Source of the DNA: JANXQG01 sp963719885
Lineage (GTDB): Bacteria; Planctomycetota; Planctomycetia; Pirellulales; Thermoguttaceae
DNA length: 64,000 nucleotides
Assembly: GCA_963719885.1 (NCBI GenBank)
Contig: CAVRDP010000005.1
Location: 91,474-155,473, forward strand
Reading direction: 5' to 3'
The translations under genes and the position numbers were made by a program. The stretch's first letter is position 1. The number at the start of each line of letters is the position of its first letter. This document shows, piece after piece, positions 1-8,123 of the stretch. The notes below the pieces were generated by a model that had not been told where the DNA came from, made no database searches, and was given only the letters and a program-made list of their open reading frames with translations.

Positions 1-672
1 GCTTTCGGCGACTTCGGCACACTCGGCCGGACGGCTCCAGTCTTGGCGAGGTTGGCTCGTCCATTCCTCGATGATCTCGCGGGCTCGTCCGGCGTCGCCT
101 TCCCGCACCCAGATGCGTGGCGCTATTACGGTGCCGAGCGGCAGACCGCCGGCTGCGCCTCCCAGATCTTCGCCCACGATCTGTGAGCTGATGCCCTTTT
201 CGTCTAATTTCTCGCAGAGACTGTTGGCCTCCATGCTGTTGGCGGCGGAATAGACGTCGACGATGCGGTCGGTCGCCCTATCCGCGAAAGTTGCCTCGGC
301 AATTTCCGTGTCGAGGTGCCATGCCGCGTTGACGTATCTTGCCGGATCGGCCAGGAAATTGGACCACGACATGCCCCGGTAAGTTATCAGGACCTGCCCT
401 TCGCTATCATACGAGCCGTACTTGCGCAGCGACGGAATGTAGACGAGTATTCCCCGCGGATCATACTCTTCGCACGATCTCAAGAGGTCCAGCGCGTGGA
501 CGACGCGGGTCGATTCCTGATCCTTGCAACAGACGGTCAGATCGATTTCCTCGACCTCCTCCAGGCTGCGCAAGGTAAAGACGCCGATCTCGCACGCTGA
601 CGCGTCGTATTCAAGGCGGCGATCGGATTGAAGAAACTCAACCAGATCGTCAGGCAATTCATCTTTAGGCAT
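1..672 (-). CDS. DUF2007-type signal-transducing protein (3' end outside window)
   Basis: This frame is open from an ATG at 672 down to base 1, giving 224 codons with no stop, so the C-terminus lies outside the window. The N-terminal half (begins MPKDELPDDLVEFLQSD) is acidic and not recognised. Near residues 150-215 it reads ANSMEANSLCEKLDEKGI, then VGEDLGGAAGGLPLG and a PRIWVREGDA stretch. That is the pattern of the DUF2007 (putative prokaryotic signal transducing) domain, a small ferredoxin-like fold of unknown ligand. No catalytic residues are evident and it is probably cytosolic. The gene points away from its neighbour and is separated from it by about 570 bases. Family assignment is fairly confident; function is unknown. 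Confidence 0.75.
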   Translation of the reverse strand, partial: MPKDELPDDLVEFLQSDRRLEYDASACEIGVFTLRSLEEVEEIDLTVCCKDQESTRVVHALDLLRSCEEYDPRGILVYIPSLRKYGSYDSEGQVLITYRGMSWSNFLADPARYVNAAWHLDTEIAEATFADRATDRIVDVYSAANSMEANSLCEKLDEKGISSQIVGEDLGGAAGGLPLGTVIAPRIWVREGDAGRAREIIEEWTSQPRQDWSRPAECAEVAES

Positions 673-1242
673 TTACTTCCGCTTCCCATGGCTCTGGGCC
701 ACACGCGCGCGAATACCATCAGCCGTCAATAACGATTTACCAACGGCTTCGAAACCCCAAAATGTCGGTGGGGAATCGTTCAAACGAGATTCCGATCCCA
801 TCGGTAGTCCGAACTTGTTGACTGCGCCTCATTGTAGTGCGCAATCGGGGATTCAAGAGCGATGGCTCTTCCGTGCTTGGGTCCGCGAGCGCGCGTAATC
901 GTACGGCGGGCCGTGGGGGAAACATCGGACACTGTGCAAGGCTGGTCGGCGTGATGACCCCTCCAGGACCCCATCCGGCTTGCCCGGATGGTGAACAAGG
1001 TTGGATGGCTAGAGCAGAAAACAACCACATACTCGACCCCATCCACCTCGTGTGAATGGTGAAGAAGGTTGCACGGCTTTGGCGCGAGACAGGGTTAGCA
1101 GGCCAACCTGATTCACCATCCAGGCAAGCTGGATGGGGTCTTGTAGAACTTTTCGTTGGGCCGCATCGCGCCACACGACCAACAGTAATGTCCGCTACGG
1201 CGTTTCCGCGACATCGTGGTTTCCCCTCTCTTCGGCTGTTCT
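673..1242. other. Intergenic region with a repeat element, no gene seen
   Basis: About 570 bases between the DUF2007 gene and the end of the DUF1611 gene. Short open frames here have no recognisable protein character. The right half holds a composite inverted repeat, described separately. Confidence 0.6.
967..1140. repeat. Imperfect 38-bp inverted repeat with a third related copy inside
   Basis: The arms 967-1004 and 1103-1140 are reverse complements with a few mismatches; both carry the core GACCCCATCC..CTTGCC..GGATGGTGAA. A third related direct copy starts near 1036 (GACCCCATCCACC). Such terminal-inverted units look like a small non-autonomous or REP-like element. No protein is encoded. 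Confidence 0.7.
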
Positions 1243-2274
1243 TCACGCCCGCATTTTCCGCACCGCCGCGACGAGCTTGTCCGGCCCGTGACGGATCACG
1301 TCGCACGCCGGCAATTGAAACTCGTCTTCCACGCGGGCGCACTCGGCGGCCACCTCGGCATCGGAGAACTTGATGCCGTTGACGGCAATGCCGATGACCC
1401 GGCAGGGATGCATGAGATTGGCGGCCGTTTCGTAGAAGTCGATCACCTTCCGCAGCGAAGGCAAGGGCACGTCGGGCATGCCGGATACGACCTTCCGGCC
1501 CATCTCGTAGCAGGCGATCAGGCCGTGGGGCATCATGCCGTGGAGCAGGCTCAAGGTCACGCCCGAGTAGCGAGGATGAAAGAGACTCCCCTGCCCTTCC
1601 ACGACGATCACCTCATGATGTTGATTGGCCAGGACGAGTTTTTCGGCCGCGCCGGCGACGAAATCAGAGATGACGCGGTCGACCGCACAACCGCTGCCGG
1701 CCACGAGGATGCCGGTCTGGCCCGTGGCCACGAAAGCGGCGTCGACGCCCGTTTTTTGCAGGCCCATGGCGATTTCCACGGCGGCGACCATCTTGCCGCT
1801 GCTGCAATCGTTGGCGATGGTTTGGATGCGGAGGCACTCGGCGCGAATGCCGCGGCGCTGGCAAACGTCGTGCTCGTCGTTGCGGCGAAGATCGACCAGC
1901 GCCGCGCCGTCGCGCACGGCCGCCTGGGCGAACTCGGGATCGTCGGCCAGGAAATCGTGCAGGCCGGAAACCACGGTCATGCCGTGCTCGAGGGCCTCCA
2001 GCACGATCTGCCGCCAGTGTGCGGGGATCTTGCCTCCCGGCGGCGCGATGCCCAGCAGCAGCGTGTTGGCCGCCGGGGCATCGGCCAGCGCGGCCACGAC
2101 GGGAATTGCGCCTTCCACGCCCAGCAGTTGGCCGCTGGTCTTCCCTGCCCCGCCGCGATCGAGCACGGCGACGACTTCCTCGCTCCGATAACGGATGACG
2201 CCGATGGCCGTCTTGGCCGTAGTCGTATCGACGTATCCGTCGACCAGGACCAGCATGCGACGCGGCGCAGTCAT
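1243..2274 (-). CDS. DUF1611 family P-loop protein (DgcN-like)
   Basis: A 343-residue protein beginning MTAPRRMLVLVDGYVDTTTA. The start at 2274 is chosen because upstream codons of the open frame run into the tRNA gene. The central segment has a P-loop-like NDCSSGKMVAAVEI, and conserved-looking acidic and glycine stretches follow (VVEGQGSLFHPRYSG, MPHGLI). Length and motifs fit DUF1611. One member, DgcN, has been reported to N-acetylate D-glutamate in a D-amino-acid catabolic route with the epimerase-like DgcA. No DgcA-like gene is next to it here, so the substrate cannot be assigned. Family call is strong, activity is inference. It lies 69 bases downstream of tRNA-Gln on the same strand. Confidence 0.85.
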   Translation of the reverse strand: MTAPRRMLVLVDGYVDTTTAKTAIGVIRYRSEEVVAVLDRGGAGKTSGQLLGVEGAIPVVAALADAPAANTLLLGIAPPGGKIPAHWRQIVLEALEHGMTVVSGLHDFLADDPEFAQAAVRDGAALVDLRRNDEHDVCQRRGIRAECLRIQTIANDCSSGKMVAAVEIAMGLQKTGVDAAFVATGQTGILVAGSGCAVDRVISDFVAGAAEKLVLANQHHEVIVVEGQGSLFHPRYSGVTLSLLHGMMPHGLIACYEMGRKVVSGMPDVPLPSLRKVIDFYETAANLMHPCRVIGIAVNGIKFSDAEVAAECARVEDEFQLPACDVIRHGPDKLVAAVRKMRA

Positions 2275-2343
2275 GGCGGTTCCGTTGCCTCCCTTGGTAC
2301 AAGAAGCCTTGCGTAACTTATTGTCACGCAAGGCTTTAGGAAA

Positions 2344-2414
2344 CTGGGGAACAAGGATTTGAACCTTGACTAACTGATCCAGAGTCAGTCGTGCTACCGT
2401 TACACCATTCCCCA
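2344..2414 (-). tRNA. tRNA-Gln (anticodon CTG)
   Basis: On the minus strand a full cloverleaf folds: 7-bp acceptor TGGGGAA/TTCCCCA, D arm GTG/CAC, anticodon stem ACTGA/TCAGT with loop CTCTGGA (anticodon CTG), a 4-base variable loop, and T arm CAAGG TTCAAAT CCTTG. It is 71 nt with discriminator G, and CCA is not encoded. It decodes CAG. Confidence 0.95.
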
Positions 2415-2614
2415 AGTCACTGCTATTAAAGGAGTTGTGAAAAGGCGTTGTAAACCTGGCCACAAAGCATAATCCAAGTGTAACACCGTTCCAGGGTCGT
2501 GGCAATGCCACCGGAAGAACACTGAGAGAATGCGTGGACTATCGTGTCAGCGTTCGATCTTCTTCCAGGCGGCGCACATTCCGGCATCGGTCGGCTTGGG
2601 CTATATTGAAAGAA

Positions 2615-2935
2615 ATGAATGATAGCGATTCTCAACGCCGCCCGTTTCAATACAGTCTGTGGTCGCTTTTGGTCCTTTCGACGGTCGTTTCCGTCCTCTG
2701 TTCGATTGGCGTCTGCTGCGTGGATTGGAGCGCGCCCGTCACGGTTGCCGTGGGCGTCTGCATCAGCCTGGTCGGCTTTCGCCCGCTTTCGTGGCGGAAA
2801 CATCCCACGGCGGGAATTCCCTTCGTGGTGGCGGGCTTTCTCGTCAGGCTCGTCGGTCTGGCGATCATCAGCCTCGGACTCTTCTTGTTCGCCGCCCAAG
2901 TCGCGTCGCGTATGCGGCAGCGTGGCCTCTTGTAG
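2615..2935 (+). CDS. Small hydrophobic membrane protein
   Basis: A 106-residue protein starting MNDSDSQRRPFQYSLWSLLV. The ATG at 2615 is preferred over an in-frame ATG 81 bases upstream because the FQYSL-(R/W)-(T/S)LL-V start is a recurrent N-terminus of small planctomycete membrane proteins and the upstream extension is arginine-rich and atypical. Three to four hydrophobic stretches are visible (about residues 14-35, 43-57, 70-95). No catalytic motif is seen and the role is unknown. It converges on the phosphatase gene at 2970-3461. Confidence 0.7.
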   Translation: MNDSDSQRRPFQYSLWSLLVLSTVVSVLCSIGVCCVDWSAPVTVAVGVCISLVGFRPLSWRKHPTAGIPFVVAGFLVRLVGLAIISLGLFLFAAQVASRMRQRGLL

Positions 2936-2969
2936 ATTGGGCTAGTAGGGCTGAGTCTACGCGGGGAAA

Positions 2970-3461
2970 TCACGCCGCCCGCCGCTGGCCTGCTGAAGCG
3001 TCTCGCCGCTCCTGATCGGCCAGAAGCGTATTCACCAAAAACTTCACGCTTGCCTCGCAAACGGGCAGGGCGTCGTCGGCTGTAGCGCAGTCCATGTCAT
3101 CAACGTGCCAATAATGAACGCGATCCGCCCAAGCAGGAAATTGTTCGACCATCATGCCGTGGTGCTCGGCCTTCTTGAGGGCCACGACGAGATCGGCGTT
3201 CTCCAGGTCGGCATCCAGAAGTTGAATGGGAAACCGCTCCCCGTCAAAGGGAACTCCCATCGCGGTTAACCTGTACGCGGCGAATTCGGAAAGTGCGCCT
3301 TCGTGTGCCCCCACGGCCCATGTTTTCAAGCCTCGGGAGGTCGCCCGCCAATGCAGGCCATTCAACTTGGCGAGGGCATTGAACAGGTACTCCGCAAACC
3401 GAGAACGATAAAAGTTGCCCGTGCAGATGAAAACGATGGTCTTGAATTGCTTGGTGCGCAT
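2970..3461 (-). CDS. Low-molecular-weight protein tyrosine phosphatase family
   Basis: A 163-residue protein starting MRTKQFKTIVFICTGNFYRS. The C-x5-R(S) phosphate-binding loop (C13 to R19, CTGNFYRS) directly after the first beta strand is the signature of low-molecular-weight phosphotyrosine phosphatases and related arsenate reductases. The usual DP(Y/W) general-acid motif near the C-terminus is not obvious; WHVDDMD near residue 125 may take its place. It probably dephosphorylates protein or small-molecule phosphoesters in the cytosol. It is transcribed divergently from the FHA-GAF-PP2C phosphatase at 3682, so a shared regulatory region of 220 bases is possible. The exact substrate is unknown. 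Confidence 0.8.
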   Translation of the reverse strand: MRTKQFKTIVFICTGNFYRSRFAEYLFNALAKLNGLHWRATSRGLKTWAVGAHEGALSEFAAYRLTAMGVPFDGERFPIQLLDADLENADLVVALKKAEHHGMMVEQFPAWADRVHYWHVDDMDCATADDALPVCEASVKFLVNTLLADQERRDASAGQRRAA

Positions 3462-3681
3462 CTTGGCTGCTCCGTGGTCCGTAGAATGAAGGCCGCGATC
3501 ATACGAAGATTCGCGCCAGGGGAACAGAGCGATCTTGCCTTGCCTTTTCGGGCAAACCGAATGAATTCCCTTCCAGGGAGGGGTGCCCAGCCAAGACGTT
3601 GCGTTCTTAAGCCGTTGACTCCCCCCTAGGCTACATCCTAAAATCAGGACGTGGGATTCAGAAGGCAGAGGATCGCATACC

Positions 3682-5382
3682 ATGGCCGAGTTACGCGCGA
3701 TTGAGGGACCGCACGCCGGCGGAGTGTTCACGCTCGACCGAGAGTCGTGCGTGTTGGGCCGGCATCCGGAGTGCGAAATTGTGCTCGACACCCTGGCGGT
3801 CAGCCGCCAACATGCGCGGATCCGACGGGTCGACGACAAATTCTATATCGAGGACATGAAGAGCCGCAACGGCACGTACGTCAACGGCCAGCAGATCCGC
3901 GAGCGACATCTGCTTAGCGATCAGGATCGCATCATGCTCAGTGACGTGGTCATGGTTTTCCACGACGACACGGCCAACAAGAAAGTGACCGGCGGGGCAC
4001 CCGGTACCCCAGGTCGCGGCGCCTCCCGTCTCGAGACCACGGCCTTGATGGTCGACGATGAGTACGGCGGGAATAATTCCACGGTCATGACGCGGCTGGA
4101 TATCTCCTCGGGTTCGTCGAGCTTGCGCCTGGAGGTCAATCCCCATGCCAAGCTCAAGGCCCTCATGGAAATCAGCCGGAACCTCGGCCGCGCCGTGGCG
4201 CTGAACGACGTGTTGCCGAAAGTGCTCGACAGCCTGCTGACGATCTTCCCCCAGGCCGATCGCGGCGTCACGGTGCTTCGCGACGCCTCGGGAAAGCTGG
4301 TTCCCCGGGCCCTCAAGCATCGCCGCCCGGAACTGGTCGACACGGTCCGCATCAGCCGCACGATCGTACAAGGCGTCATGGCCAGCAAGGAGGCGATCCT
4401 CTCGGCCAATGCCTCGTCCGACTCGCGCTTCAAGGCCTCGGAGAGCATCGTCGACTTCCATATCCGCTCCGTGATGTGCGCGCCGTTGATCAACAGCCAG
4501 GGCAATGTGACGGGCGTGATCCAGATCGACACGTCCGATCAGCGGAACCGCTTCAGCCGCGACGATCTTGAAGTCCTGGCGAGCGTGGCCTGCCAGGCGG
4601 CCATCGCCGTGGAGAACGCGGAACTGCACGAGATGGCCGTCCGCGATCAGAAGCGGAGCCACGAGCTGGAAGTCGCCCACGACGTGCTCCGCGGCTTCCT
4701 GCCGTCCCGTTCGCCGCAAATTGCGGGCTACGAATTCTTTCATTATTACGAGCCGGCCAACGAGCTGGGCGGCGACTATTACGACTACATTCCCTTGCCC
4801 GGCCGGCGGTTGGCGGTGGTCGTGGCCGACGTATCGGGCAAAGGCATTCCGGCTTCGCTCTTGATGGCCCGCTTGTCGGCCGACGTGCGCTATTGCCTGG
4901 CCAGCGAGCCGTCGCCCGCCGAGGCCGTTGCGCAACTGAACCGCGTGTTCTTTTCCGCCGGCTGGGAAGATCGTTTCGTGACGCTGGTCCTGGCCGTGCT
5001 CGATCCGGGGCGTCACGAACTGACCCTCGTCGACGCCGGTCATCCTCCGGCCTACTTGTGTCACGCCGGCAAGGTGATCGAGGCGATCGATGAAAGCAAC
5101 ACCAGGCTGCCGCTGGGCGTGCAAGAGGATGCCGACTACGTGCAGGTCTCGCATCCCTTGGACTCGGGCGATCGATTGGTGTTGTACACCGACGGCATTT
5201 CCGAAGCGATGAACGAAAAGAACGAACTCTACGGATTCCCGCGGCTGTTCCAACAGGTTGCGGTGTCGGGCCCGGACGTTGCGGCCCACGGTCGGAACAT
5301 CCTGGGCAGCGTCAAGCAATTTGTCGGCAAGCGATCGCAGAGCGACGACATGTGCCTGGTGTGCCTGGGGCGGAAGAAATAG
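3682..5382 (+). CDS. FHA-GAF-PP2C (SpoIIE-type) protein phosphatase
   Basis: A 566-residue signalling protein. Residues 1-95 form an FHA domain (LGRHPECEIVL, SRQHARI, SRNGTYVNG), which binds phosphothreonine peptides. A linker follows, then a GAF domain at about 155-325 (LMEISRNLGRAV to QAAIAVENAEL). The C-terminal 220 residues are a SpoIIE/PP2C phosphatase with metal-binding motifs GGDYYD, DVSGKG, DAGHPP, YTDGI and SDDM. It is expected to dephosphorylate anti-sigma antagonists or Ser/Thr-phosphorylated partners in response to kinase activity. A GAGG lies 12-15 bases before the ATG. Around residues 105-113 a GGAPGTPGRGA insert corresponds to a dispersed repeat (3994-4020) that keeps the frame. 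Confidence 0.92.
   Translation: MAELRAIEGPHAGGVFTLDRESCVLGRHPECEIVLDTLAVSRQHARIRRVDDKFYIEDMKSRNGTYVNGQQIRERHLLSDQDRIMLSDVVMVFHDDTANKKVTGGAPGTPGRGASRLETTALMVDDEYGGNNSTVMTRLDISSGSSSLRLEVNPHAKLKALMEISRNLGRAVALNDVLPKVLDSLLTIFPQADRGVTVLRDASGKLVPRALKHRRPELVDTVRISRTIVQGVMASKEAILSANASSDSRFKASESIVDFHIRSVMCAPLINSQGNVTGVIQIDTSDQRNRFSRDDLEVLASVACQAAIAVENAELHEMAVRDQKRSHELEVAHDVLRGFLPSRSPQIAGYEFFHYYEPANELGGDYYDYIPLPGRRLAVVVADVSGKGIPASLLMARLSADVRYCLASEPSPAEAVAQLNRVFFSAGWEDRFVTLVLAVLDPGRHELTLVDAGHPPAYLCHAGKVIEAIDESNTRLPLGVQEDADYVQVSHPLDSGDRLVLYTDGISEAMNEKNELYGFPRLFQQVAVSGPDVAAHGRNILGSVKQFVGKRSQSDDMCLVCLGRKK
3994..4020. repeat. In-frame copy of the GGGGCACCCGGTA repeat
   Basis: A 27-base copy of the element also seen at 63262-63287 and 63492-63517, with a few differences (GTACCCCAGG instead of GTACTCCGG). 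It lies in the FHA-GAF linker and adds nine residues without changing frame. Confidence 0.6.
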
Positions 5383-5392
5383 GGAAGGATGA

Positions 5393-5431
5393 AGGATAAG
5401 AGATGAGGGCCTTATCCCTCATCCCTTATCC
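5393..5431. terminator. Hairpin between convergent genes
   Basis: The arms AGGATAAGAGATGAGGG (5393-5409) and CCCTCATCCCTTATCC (5416-5431) pair almost perfectly. The hairpin sits between the ends of the PP2C gene (5382) and the GH10-like gene (5433), so it could stop transcription from both sides. It lacks a clear T-run on either strand. Confidence 0.5.
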
Positions 5432-5432
5432 C

Positions 5433-6917
5433 TCATCCCCCGGGCCGCGGGTTAAAATAAGCCGCGCGGAGGGCGGCGAGCGTGTGCAGGGCGGGCTTGG
5501 CTCGACCTTGCGGCGTGAGCAGGCCGCCGTGGGGAAAATCGTGCGGCTGGCCGTCTTCGAACTGGTTCCACACCACCGCTTGGATCCCCGGTTTGGCAAG
5601 CACCAGCGGCACATAGCGCGTCGCCCAGGCCTGCTGCGCGGCGAGACTCCACGAGCCGGCCGAGAAGTCGATCTTCTGCCGGGCCTTGGAATCGGCGCCG
5701 TCGGCACTGGGCACGCTCATGCCGACCAGCAGTGGCAGGCCCAGCAAGCCCCAGTAATCCAGGAACCGGTTCACCTCGATTTCGCTCCGCGGCAACGTGC
5801 CGCCGGCAAAGCAACCGAAGTTCATTTCCAGAAAAATCGCCTTGAGATCCAAGCGGGCGCGGGCCAGCGCGTCGGCAAAATGGATCGGCGAGAGATCGAC
5901 CGCGCGACGCGTCTGGTACTCGCCCCAAGGCTGATCGATGCCGACCATCGGCGGCCGGTCGGGATCGAGTTGCTTGACCCGGGACACGATCCAGGCCACC
6001 ATCCGCAGTTTTTCTTCCTCGGAAAAACGCAGGACTTGCGAGGTGTTCACGCGGGCTGCGCAGTGCCAGAGATCGACCTTTCCGCGATAGCGTTTCACGG
6101 TCGCATCGACGAATTCACCGGCCGCCGACAGCAGGCTCTCGAAATCGTCGTCCCAGAGATAAACCCAATCGGGCAGGCCACGGGCATCGGGCTGCAAGAG
6201 CGGTCCCAGGCAAATTCGCAAACCTTGTTCGCGGCACCATTCCATCTGCCGATCGCAAATCGACCAATCGAAGTTGCCTTCCGCGACCTCCACGTCGCGC
6301 CAATAAACAGGCACCATCGCCATGTTGAACGCTGCCAGGAAGGACTGGCCCGTCGCGGCGTCCATTTCCGCACTGCTGAGCGTGCCGCCCAGCAGCGACG
6401 GCAACCGGCCCGTCGCCCGGCGGCGGACGGCGATCACTTGCTCGGAGTATGCCGCGGCCAGGAGTTGCGAGGCGTCCAAGGCACTTCGGAGGGCTTCCTG
6501 GGCCGCTGCCCCATCGTCGCTCTGCTGCTGGACCACGGCCCAACTGAATTTGAAGATGGCATCTTGCAGCCGGGCGTGCACCTCGTCGGGAACCGTCAGG
6601 CCGATCGACTGCCACTCGTAAAGCTGGCTACGAAGCAGGTTGATCGTGCCGCGGGCGAGCTCGACGGCGAGATGATAGGGCTCCCAGCGTTCGATCAGCG
6701 TGCCGGTCGAAAGGGCCAACAGGCCGTGACCTTCCACATGCCAGGGAACGGTTACGGCGCCGGAATCCGAAACATCTCGCTCCAACACCAATTCGCCGTC
6801 ATCGGCCTCGGCATGCACGACCCACGGCACCCGATCCATGCCCGACATATAGGTGAATCGCAACACTTCTTCCGTGATGCGCTGCGGCGGTGAGACAATA
6901 AATCGTATCTGCCCCAT
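5433..6917 (-). CDS. GH10-like TIM-barrel protein, catalytic acid apparently missing
   Basis: A 494-residue protein. After an N-terminal beta domain (about 1-170) comes a GH10-xylanase-like region: FNMAMVPVYWRDVEVAEGNFDW matches the F..(W)..W.(W/D)...G.(Y/F)(D/N)W signature around the first barrel strands, and KAIFLEMNFG near residue 390 sits where the nucleophile Glu is found. At the fourth strand, where GH10 has the acid/base Glu (NE), this protein reads VDLWHCAARVNT, with no Glu. WNQFEDG near the end resembles the last barrel strand. No signal peptide is obvious. It may bind or process a polysaccharide, or be non-catalytic. It is divergent from purC. Confidence 0.7.
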   Translation of the reverse strand: MGQIRFIVSPPQRITEEVLRFTYMSGMDRVPWVVHAEADDGELVLERDVSDSGAVTVPWHVEGHGLLALSTGTLIERWEPYHLAVELARGTINLLRSQLYEWQSIGLTVPDEVHARLQDAIFKFSWAVVQQQSDDGAAAQEALRSALDASQLLAAAYSEQVIAVRRRATGRLPSLLGGTLSSAEMDAATGQSFLAAFNMAMVPVYWRDVEVAEGNFDWSICDRQMEWCREQGLRICLGPLLQPDARGLPDWVYLWDDDFESLLSAAGEFVDATVKRYRGKVDLWHCAARVNTSQVLRFSEEEKLRMVAWIVSRVKQLDPDRPPMVGIDQPWGEYQTRRAVDLSPIHFADALARARLDLKAIFLEMNFGCFAGGTLPRSEIEVNRFLDYWGLLGLPLLVGMSVPSADGADSKARQKIDFSAGSWSLAAQQAWATRYVPLVLAKPGIQAVVWNQFEDGQPHDFPHGGLLTPQGRAKPALHTLAALRAAYFNPRPGG

Positions 6918-7135
6918 CAGAATGGGATCCTCCTTGGGGAAGTGTACCCCAGTATTGTCTCTGGTTCAAGCGGTTCCAGGGGCGAGAACCGGAAAACTAC
7001 CGAGCGCACCTCCTAGGCAATTTGTGCGTGCAGAGGTATATTTCGAGGATGGTAACTGTTTCGCGGAATGAACTTGCCGACCCCGGCCAGCTCGCCTGGC
7101 CGGGGAACGAGTCTTCTTAGCCAAGGATAAGACCG

Positions 7136-8020
7136 ATGCCATCCCCTGTCGTCCTGCAAACCACCATTCCTGGACTGCCCGTGCGGCGGGGCAAGGTCCG
7201 TGACGTGTACGATCTGGGCGAGCAACTGCTCCTGGTGAGCACGGACCGCCTGAGTGCCTTTGACTGGGTCCTTCCCACCGGTATTCCCGACAAGGGCCGC
7301 GTGCTGACGCAAATCGCGGCGTTCTGGTTCAATCGCTTGGGCGAGCCGAATCACCTGGTCACGACCGACATCCGGCAGATGGATCTGCCGGATGGCATCG
7401 ATCTCTCAATGTTGGAAGGTCGAACGACGCTCTGCCGAAAGACCGAGGTGGTGCCGATCGAGTGCGTGGTACGGGGATATCTTTCTGGCTCGGGCTGGGC
7501 CGAGTATCAAAAGCACGGCACCGTCTGCGGCACCTGCCTTCCCGCTGGCTTGACCGAAAGCGCCCGGCTGCCGGAACCCATTTTCACGCCGGCCACGAAG
7601 GCGGAATCGGGCCACGACGAGAACATCACGTTCGAGCGGATGGTCGACGCGGTCGGTCGCGAGGTGAGCGAGGAACTGCGGCAGCGAAGCATCGATGTCT
7701 TCCGGCGCGGCGCCGCTTTTGCCCGGGAGCGCGGCATCATTATCGCCGACACGAAGTTCGAATTCGGCCAGGTCGATGGCCAGATCCTCTTGATCGACGA
7801 GGTTCTCACTCCCGACAGTTCCCGCTTCTGGCCGGCCGATCAATATGCTCCCGGCCGTGGGCAACCCTCGTTCGACAAGCAATTCGTCCGCGACTGGCTG
7901 ACGGCCAGCGGTTGGGACAAGAACAGCCCCCCCCCTGCCCTGCCCGACAATGTTGTCGCGAAAACGCGGGCGAAATACGTCGAGGCCTTTGAGCAATTGA
8001 CGGGACGGAAGTTCGGGTGA
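7136..8020 (+). CDS. purC: Phosphoribosylaminoimidazole-succinocarboxamide synthase
   Basis: A 294-residue SAICAR synthetase. It joins CAIR and aspartate using ATP to make SAICAR in purine synthesis. The N-terminal GKVRDVYDLG, then STDRLSAFDWVLPTGIPDKG, VECVVRGYLSGSGW and LIDEVLTPDSSRFWP are all family signatures. The length is as expected for the longer bacterial/eukaryotic-type single-domain form. AAGGA is placed 8-12 bases before the ATG. It stands alone on the plus strand, divergent from the GH10-like gene, and is followed by a long inverted repeat. Confidence 0.96.
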   Translation: MPSPVVLQTTIPGLPVRRGKVRDVYDLGEQLLLVSTDRLSAFDWVLPTGIPDKGRVLTQIAAFWFNRLGEPNHLVTTDIRQMDLPDGIDLSMLEGRTTLCRKTEVVPIECVVRGYLSGSGWAEYQKHGTVCGTCLPAGLTESARLPEPIFTPATKAESGHDENITFERMVDAVGREVSEELRQRSIDVFRRGAAFARERGIIIADTKFEFGQVDGQILLIDEVLTPDSSRFWPADQYAPGRGQPSFDKQFVRDWLTASGWDKNSPPPALPDNVVAKTRAKYVEAFEQLTGRKFG

Positions 8021-8025
8021 ACCTC

Positions 8026-8122
8026 AAAGTAGCAGGCACACTCCGTGTGCCGTCCGCCCTGCGATTGCAGTCGCAGATGTTTTCCGAATGGCGGACGGCA
8101 CACGGAGTGTGCCTGCCACTTT
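8026..8122. repeat. Long inverted repeat between convergent genes
   Basis: The arms 8026-8057 and 8091-8122 are 32 bases with one mismatch (core GGCACACTCCGTGTGCCGTC) around a 33-base loop. It lies between the stops of purC and the spermidine-synthase-like gene, so it can act as a bidirectional terminator. Each arm also holds an inner palindrome (GGCACACTCCGTGTGCC). Confidence 0.75.
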
Positions 8123-8123
8123 G

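Noticed and set aside
3691..5319. Long open frame on the minus strand opposite the FHA-PP2C gene
   Set aside because: It mirrors the GC-rich codon pattern of the real gene, is rich in His/Arg/Gly and has no domain.
5403..6893. 496-codon open frame opposite the GH10-like gene
   Set aside because: A shadow of the minus-strand gene, which has barrel motifs; the plus frame has none.
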